From NCBI GenBank assembly GCA_003988855.1, contig QYAI01000082.1, forward strand, positions 166,001 to 230,000: a DNA stretch of 64,000 nt. Reading direction: 5' to 3'. Under the pieces are notes generated by a model. That model saw nothing but the letters and a program-made list of their open reading frames with translations. It was not told the origin of the DNA and searched no databases. This stretch comes from Arachnopeziza araneosa. Taxonomy: Eukaryota > Ascomycota > Leotiomycetes > Helotiales > Arachnopezizaceae. Below are positions 59,128-64,000 of the stretch, piece after piece; positions within the stretch are counted from its first letter, which is position 1; each line of letters opens with the position of its first letter. Made by a program: the position numbers and the translations under genes.

Positions 59128-60596
59128 TTTCGTGCGCAAATATGTTTATGACAGGTGAAAGGAGGTATTGTTCCTCTAAAATAAAGAAGCAGAATGTGCG
59201 ACCTGGATTTGCGTGCAAACCAGACAGTGTTGTGGTTGGGAAGTTGTGTTGATTTGAAAATTGAATATTTTCTATTTGGCGAGGACTCTTCTAGCAGCCT
59301 CTCCAAGCTTCGAAAAGCTTCCTGTCCAAGCCCAAGCCAACGCAACAGGGTAAACCACGGCAAAAAATTCGGGCGTGATTCTTGCTGCCTTATTCTCCTC
59401 CAACGACGTAACGACCGGGCTCTCGTCCTCTTACACGTGCTGCTGGAGCCTTTTGCATGGTTGGGCTCGCAATTCACGTGATGAGGCCGATAGTGGCTTA
59501 TCAGTTTGTTGATGAGCTGTTGGTGGGGCAAAGAAAGGAGGGGGAGGGGTACAGTTGACGACAGCGCAAGGCGATGGAGGAGCAACGAGAGCGTGGCGTC
59601 ACCTCTAATGGCTTGTTCTCAGTTTCATGAGAAGATCTGAGGCGACGTCTCAGGCATCCGACTCTGCTTCTCTCTTTCTCACACGATAACTTCTGACGTG
59701 CAATTACAGGTGGCGCTTCTCAAAGCGTGGTGTATGGCAACAAGAGGCTAATTGACAAGCCAAGTTCCAACCCTATTTAGCTCCTGGCCTGACAAAGCGT
59801 CTTTACCGTCGTTCACCATCTGATCTAAAACTTATCTGAATCAACGCCAACTAATAGTCAAGCAGAAGTAGCGCTAAATCCTCTTCACTGGAGGGAAACA
59901 GGAACAAAGAAGAGGAACAAGTTGAACGTTGCTGGCTTTTCGGTATCATCGACGATAGAAGCGCTCTATTCATTCTTGGACTATTACAGAGGCAGTATTG
60001 AAGCAGATAAGGATCAGACTTCAAAGGACGTATATGACCAGAGTCTTGGTCAGAGAATTTCACTAACTACGTGGATTGAGAAAAGATGCCAATCTCGCAG
60101 CACCTGCAAGTGTTGAGAAGCGTCCTCGAATGGAAGAATCTTGAATTTTCGAATCAAACTCAGGCGCGATACGAATGAGAACGAGAATTTTGGGCGATGA
60201 ACAGCCAATGCACTAAATAGCTTTCTCGCAATTCTGTTCAACAGATAGTAAGCGTTCCAGGTTTCAAACTAACCGTGGGATAAATAGGCTTACGGATGTT
60301 TGAATGTGAGCCGTATCAGAAAGCATGGCCTTGAATCTCTTGTTTCCCTCTGCATTAGAGCGAAGTGTCTCATGGGTTCTTAGTTTATCGTCCTTGACTT
60401 CTACAGGCTTCAATCTAGGCAAAATGTACTTTATTCACAAGTCTCAGCGAGGCTTAGATGCTAAGAGATCGAAATACCAACATCATTATCCCTACTCTAC
60501 CACCTGCTAAAGGTGTTTTGTAAAGCCACCGTTCTCGAGTCTCTCATTTTTGAATAGAGATGCAGCAAGGGATCACCACCCGGCAAATCCATCTCA
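59128..60596. other. Intergenic upstream of Hsp88
   Basis: About 1.5 kb. It carries the Hsp88 promoter, with a degenerate heat-shock element at 59308-59321 (TTC, AAA, TTC units in alternating phase, one mismatch) set in an AAGCTT...AAGCTT palindrome. CACGTG hexamers occur at 59434-59439 and 59475-59480. Other frames (59851-60241, 60325-60510) are short and unsupported. Confidence 0.4.
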
Positions 60597-61016
60597 TTAC
60601 TCCTTCCCCTCTCCATCCTCATCCACCTTCTGCTCGTCTCCCACCCTTTCAGCCTCAACCTCAACCTCAATCCTATTCCAATCATGTGGATCCCTACAAC
60701 TCCCACACATCTCACTATCACCATCATCAGCACCTCCTGTAGGAGAACCAGCCAGAGGAGCCTCACTGGTCACAGCTTCCATCCCCGCAGGTCCTGATCC
60801 AATGGTTGTTCTCCCTCCACTTTCAATCAATCCCTCGATTAGCAGGAGATCCTCCAGCGGCGCCGATGAAGCAATGGAGAAGTTAGGGGGAGACAGGGTG
60901 ACTGCTTTACCCGGAGTGAGAGCTCTGTTCCATCCCGGCCCTTCAGGATATGGCCGTCGCCATCTCTCGGGGAGTGCTGCTGGCAGCAGTACCACTTCAT
61001 TTGGATTCTGTGGGCG
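60597..61016 (-). CDS. Hypothetical protein, partial and uncertain
   Basis: A minus frame of about 140 codons has gene-like composition (PERWRRPYPEGPGWNRALTP, then APLEDLLLIEGLIESGGRTT, and an acidic end EVEAERVGDEQKVDEDGEGKE split by a valine-rich stretch). It opens after a good acceptor, CCCACAG at 61017-61023, reading NPNEVVLLPAALP, but I could not find the upstream exon with an ATG. The plus strand is also open here (60550-61095, starting at TTG; an ATG frame 60560-60742), so strand is uncertain. I recognise no domain. It could be the 3' exon of a small fungus-specific gene. Confidence 0.35.
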   Translation of the reverse strand, partial: RPQNPNEVVLLPAALPERWRRPYPEGPGWNRALTPGKAVTLSPPNFSIASSAPLEDLLLIEGLIESGGRTTIGSGPAGMEAVTSEAPLAGSPTGGADDGDSEMCGSCRDPHDWNRIEVEVEAERVGDEQKVDEDGEGKE

Positions 61017-61750
61017 AGGTGATTGGAATATGTATATGAATCAATATCTCTCGAGTGTCTCGGAGGTATTTTTAGAGCGAGGAAGAAAAAGATGAATTGG
61101 GAGATGAGCAGCAGAAGTACACTTGGAATAAATTGTGGTGTGCTTTATATCCTTATTCTCAGGTGACGCGAATGTCCACCATCCACCATCCACCTAGAAT
61201 ATTCACAAAAGGCTCAACTTCAGAAACCGACGAAAGAAATCTAACCCAAGGATCCCATGGATTCAAAAAAAACCAAAAGAAACCAAAAAACACGATTGTG
61301 AATTACCCCAAGCCACCACATCTCCTAATCTAAAATCCGAACCAACACGACCTTCGATAACCCAGAGGATGGATAAGCCATTCGGGACCCGACCCGACCC
61401 TACGCAAAGCCCTTTCCTAGGACTAGATACACGGAAGACGAAAGAAAAGTATCCATAGTTTTCCCATGCAGCAAACCAAATTCAACAGCCAAACCTAGGA
61501 GAGGAAAAAGAAAAAAAAGAAAAAAGAAAAAAACCTCAGTGGACTGACTGACACCGGACAGTCAGACAGACGACAGATATGCAGGAATATCTACACCTCT
61601 CTCCTCTCGCTCAATCCTCTTTCCCATCGCCTTACCCTTCTCGATCACCTCACGGCCCATTTTTCACTTCTCGCCGTCGTCAGGAACCTACCACATTCCA
61701 TCACCAAGCCATCATCCAGTTCACCCCCAACTTTCCAAATCGCAACCCCT
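61017..61750. other. Intergenic with A-rich low-complexity tracts
   Basis: About 730 bp. Contains A-rich purine tracts at about 61265-61300 and 61500-61532. These may lie in the 3' region of the downstream GPI-protein gene, whose stop is at 61751 on the minus strand. No gene seen apart from a possible missing 5' exon of the hypothetical gene. Confidence 0.35.
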
Positions 61751-62404
61751 TCACAAGACCAGCCCAGCAACCAAACCGGCCATACCGAACACCACACCTC
61801 CAGCCACCATCCTCTTCTCCGCCGCACCAGTATACTGGGCCGGACCACTTGCTGTTGAGGTTGGGGGGACCGTTCCAGTCTCGCTGGTTATCGGTTGCTC
61901 GGTGCAAGGAGTTGTGGAGTATGTGATAGGGGTGATGATTTCATTCTTGGTAGTTTCGTCGCATGGGGTTGTAGTTGGGGGCGCTTCCGCACAGGAAGTG
62001 TAGTACCAGGTGCGGGGAGTTGGTGCTACTGGCTTTGGAGAGATGTTAGCAGATGGATGTGCAGAGATAAAGATTGACGGAAGGCTGGGAGGCAGGCATA
62101 GAGAAAGAAAGGGACATACGCGAACAACGGTACAAGGACAATTCGTGATGGTCAATGTAGTCGCCGTGGTAATAGTATAGGTAACCTCATTATGGACGAT
62201 CTCTGTGGGAAGCGGGCAGTACGTTGTAAGAGCTGTAGTTGTGATGGTCTCATAGGCGGTGCTCTGGGGAGGTGGCTGAGGACGGCCTTGATATCCTGGA
62301 TTTTGGTTCCCTGGGCCTTGACCTGGTTGGCCTTGAGGAGGAGGAGGAGGATCAGCCGTGACAGCTGCGATGAACAGCACGGGGATGAAGGCTACGTATC
62401 TCAT
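61751..62404 (-). CDS. Secreted GPI-anchored cell-wall protein, ccg-6-like
   Basis: Two exons (62404-62120 and 62032-61751) give 188 residues, from the ATG at 62404. Residues 1-17 form a signal peptide (MRYVAFIPVLFIAAVTA), followed by a Pro/Gln/Gly-rich stretch (residues 18-50). A Thr-rich core holds TTYCPLPT and TTLTITNCPCT, a motif pair I know from fungal wall proteins of the clock-controlled ccg-6 type. A second Cys-containing Thr/Pro-rich section follows (WYYTSCAEAP, TPITYSTTPC). The C-terminus, GAAEKRMVAGGVVFGMAGLV, looks like a GPI-attachment signal with cleavage near GAA. It probably ends up covalently linked in the wall with O-mannosylation. The 87-nt intron has a GTATGT donor, GCTAACA branch site and AAG acceptor. 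Family assignment is from motifs only. Confidence 0.78.
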   Translation of the reverse strand: MRYVAFIPVLFIAAVTADPPPPPQGQPGQGPGNQNPGYQGRPQPPPQSTAYETITTTALTTYCPLPTEIVHNEVTYTITTATTLTITNCPCTVVRVCPFLSLCLPPSLPSIFISAHPSANISPKPVAPTPRTWYYTSCAEAPPTTTPCDETTKNEIITPITYSTTPCTEQPITSETGTVPPTSTASGPAQYTGAAEKRMVAGGVVFGMAGLVAGLVL

Positions 62405-63259
62405 CTTGAGCGAGAGGAAAGGTATGTGAGTACAGGGTGAATTAAGAATTACGAATGAAGCGAGTGTGGAAGTCTGAAAAGACAGATTCAATGGTAAGGA
62501 CCGAGTAACGAAAGACGAGGAGCGAGTGTGTTGGTGGAAGAAAGAAGATTTGACAGCAGAGCAGGCGTCTTCCTTTAAAACCTTTGAAGAGGCATCCCTT
62601 CAGATCCATCACAACCTTGGAATCCAACACAGCAGTTCTTGGACTGGCGTGCAAGCAATCTCTTCTTGTTGTTTACAGCTGCGGAATGTGAAGCAAGCGA
62701 ACATTCAGCTTGTGGGATTTGGCGAGGAATGCCTTCTTGACTTGGGCCAATGTGCAACTGCACAACTCAGCATTCCAACTAGGATTTATACATGCTGCGT
62801 TGATCACTTCCTCTTGAGCAAGAGGCGTCTTTTTGCTCATCTCATTTGCGGTCTAGGTACACTGCGTTCAGAATTAGGTACAGGTAAAGCTCTCCCTCTG
62901 CCAACGAATCAACCCACGGACTTAAGCAGTCTTTTCCTAGCCCCTGACGCCTCTTAAGATCATGCAAAAGAATGGGAATTTCTCGTCTATAATCCCAACC
63001 TCCATAAAGTCCAAACGCCTAGAATGCAGTTCAGACTAACAATGTCGACCATCCGATCTAAGGTATCCAAAATTTATCGAGTGGAGACATCATTCATTAG
63101 ACAAATTACTCCTTGTCCAAGGGAGCTGGGGAATCTATGCAACGCTAAAACGACGATCCAAATTGTAGCATTCGAGCCTCTCAGGAGCCAGCCTCCCGAG
63201 CAGGTGTTCGCAGTGCCATCAAGGACGGGTGAAGGGAATCTCCTGGGTACGTCTCGAAA
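62405..63259. other. Intergenic: promoter of GPI protein and 3' region of RGS gene
   Basis: 855 bp. A plus frame of 143 codons (62526-62957) starts at GTG and shows no domain. Nothing else recognised. Confidence 0.4.
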
Positions 63260-64000
63260 TCATCGATTAGACCGGCTCATGCTTCGCTCCGGCATGCCAC
63301 TAGCATTGTATCGAGGAGCAATGGAATCGAAGTCATAGTTCTTGAGAGTCTGTTCGTATTTGGAACTCTTCATGAACTTTGGAACCGAGTCCTAAAAATG
63401 TTACGACAGGTAGGCAGAATGGACATGACACTTACACTGGCCATGAGTTTGAAAACGGAGAGTTGGGCCTCTTCAAATAGCTTCGTAACTTCCTTCAAGC
63501 TTTCAATCATTGCAGCATCTTGGCCAACCGCCTTGGTCATCCGAGTTGCAAGTTGATTGCGAAGTAGGTGGTCGATGTTGAGCTCACAGGGTGAGCCAGG
63601 AGCGAGGAATGCATTGTAGATCCCATATGCCGAAGCCATCGTCTCCTTGACAGAGTCGAGATTCTGTTGTGACGATGAACTCTTACTGCTTCTGGAAGGC
63701 GAGTTGGACTTGATGGCAGACTTGCACGACCTGAGGAACTCGTCTACATCTAGATAGAACGACAGATTCTCCTCGCAATGAGTGTCTCGGAGGTTCTCTC
63801 TGAACAGCAAACGTAGTGCGGCATCGTTGAGGATCTTGTCGAGCTTTTGTGTGTTGGAGTCGCGTGAGACGCCTGGTCTGATGACCGCACCGGAATTGTC
63901 GCTTTCTGAAATCCGTTCTCGATTCGTCATATTCACGACATCTTTGCCCTTTTCCGTCATCTGATAGATGGCATGTTTTGTTGGCTCGAAGGAGACACCT
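63260..64000 (-). CDS. FlbA-type regulator of G-protein signalling, C-terminal part (gene cut by window edge)
   Basis: Partial gene: the last two exons are 64000-63436 (open to the edge) and 63391-63260, giving about 231 residues. The edge portion, FEPTKHAIYQMTEKGKDVV, looks like the end of the DEP region. The RGS domain follows: SNTQKLDKILNDAALRLLFR, ENLRDTHCEENLSFYLDVDE, YNAFLAPGSPCELNIDH and LFEEAQLSVFKLMASDSVPKF. The arrangement DEP-RGS is that of FlbA/Sst2-type proteins, which accelerate GTP hydrolysis by a heterotrimeric G-protein alpha subunit; in Aspergillus FlbA shifts the balance from hyphal growth to conidiation. The exon junction AGT|GACTCG is in phase 0. A Ser/Lys-rich insert (about 30 residues) splits the RGS helices. 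The C-terminus is SMSRSNR. Which fungal RGS paralogue it is cannot be settled without the N-terminus. Confidence 0.85.

Noticed and set aside
62526..62957. Plus frame of 143 codons between the GPI protein and RGS genes
   Set aside because: Starts at GTG, no domain, and eukaryotic initiation at GTG is unlikely.
1..64000. Search for transposons, CRISPR arrays, rRNA, tRNA and a secondary-metabolite cluster
   Set aside because: No transposase-like peptide, terminal repeats, regular spacer array, rRNA-like block or convincing tRNA B-box with matching acceptor stem was seen by eye; a tRNAscan and repeat search would be needed to be sure.

Overview
This 64 kb window is nuclear DNA from a filamentous ascomycete (Pezizomycotina). 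Protein similarity in memory, the very short introns (about 44 to 91 nt, GTAnGT donors, CTAAC/CTAAT-like branch sites a little upstream of TAG/CAG acceptors), compact intergenic spaces and genes such as a UapA-type purine permease, a GH45 endoglucanase, an FlbA-type RGS protein and a C2H2 plus fungal-trans-domain regulator all fit. A member of the Leotiomycetes is my best guess, but that is an inference without any search.

I rebuilt 22 protein-coding genes exon by exon; every complete model joins into one open frame. Left to right: YIPF1/2-Yip5 Golgi protein (-), ubiquitin-ribosomal L40 (-), COG3 (-), eIF5A (+), Rrn7 (+), a Gyp8/TBC1D20-type Rab GAP (-), an Mms1/CPSF-A-family propeller protein (+), eIF5B (+), a small membrane protein with a C-terminal PPPY (+), Seh1 nucleoporin (+), an RNF216-like RBR ubiquitin ligase (-), a UapA-type xanthine/urate permease (-), a degenerate protein kinase (-), mitochondrial Lon/Pim1 (-), Bro1 (-), mitochondrial DnaJ Mdj1 (-), Sap30 (-), a C2H2/fungal-trans transcription factor (+), a GH45 endoglucanase (+), Hsp88/Sse1 (-), a GPI-anchored wall protein (-) and the C-terminal part of an FlbA-type RGS regulator (-) that runs off the right edge. 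One further hypothetical locus near 60.6-61.0 kb is uncertain.

The genes are ordinary single-gene eukaryotic units, not operons. They touch the secretory and endosomal pathway (Yip, COG3, TBC, Bro1), translation (eIF5A, eIF5B, L40), RNA polymerase I transcription (Rrn7), nuclear pore/SEA complex (Seh1), chromatin repression (Sap30) and protein quality control (ubiquitin, RBR ligase, Lon, Mdj1, Hsp88). I see no secondary-metabolite cluster, transposon, CRISPR array, rRNA or convincing tRNA.

The most useful observations are gene-structure and domain oddities: a 5-nt internal microexon in Hsp88, a start codon split by an intron in ubiquitin-L40, a hydrophobic hairpin inside the RBR module of the E3 ligase, a kinase with altered catalytic motifs and almost no activation loop, a small membrane protein ending in a WW-binding PPPY motif, and a UaY-like plus GATA element group in front of the purine permease. 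I did not find a clear, wholly new multi-gene system.
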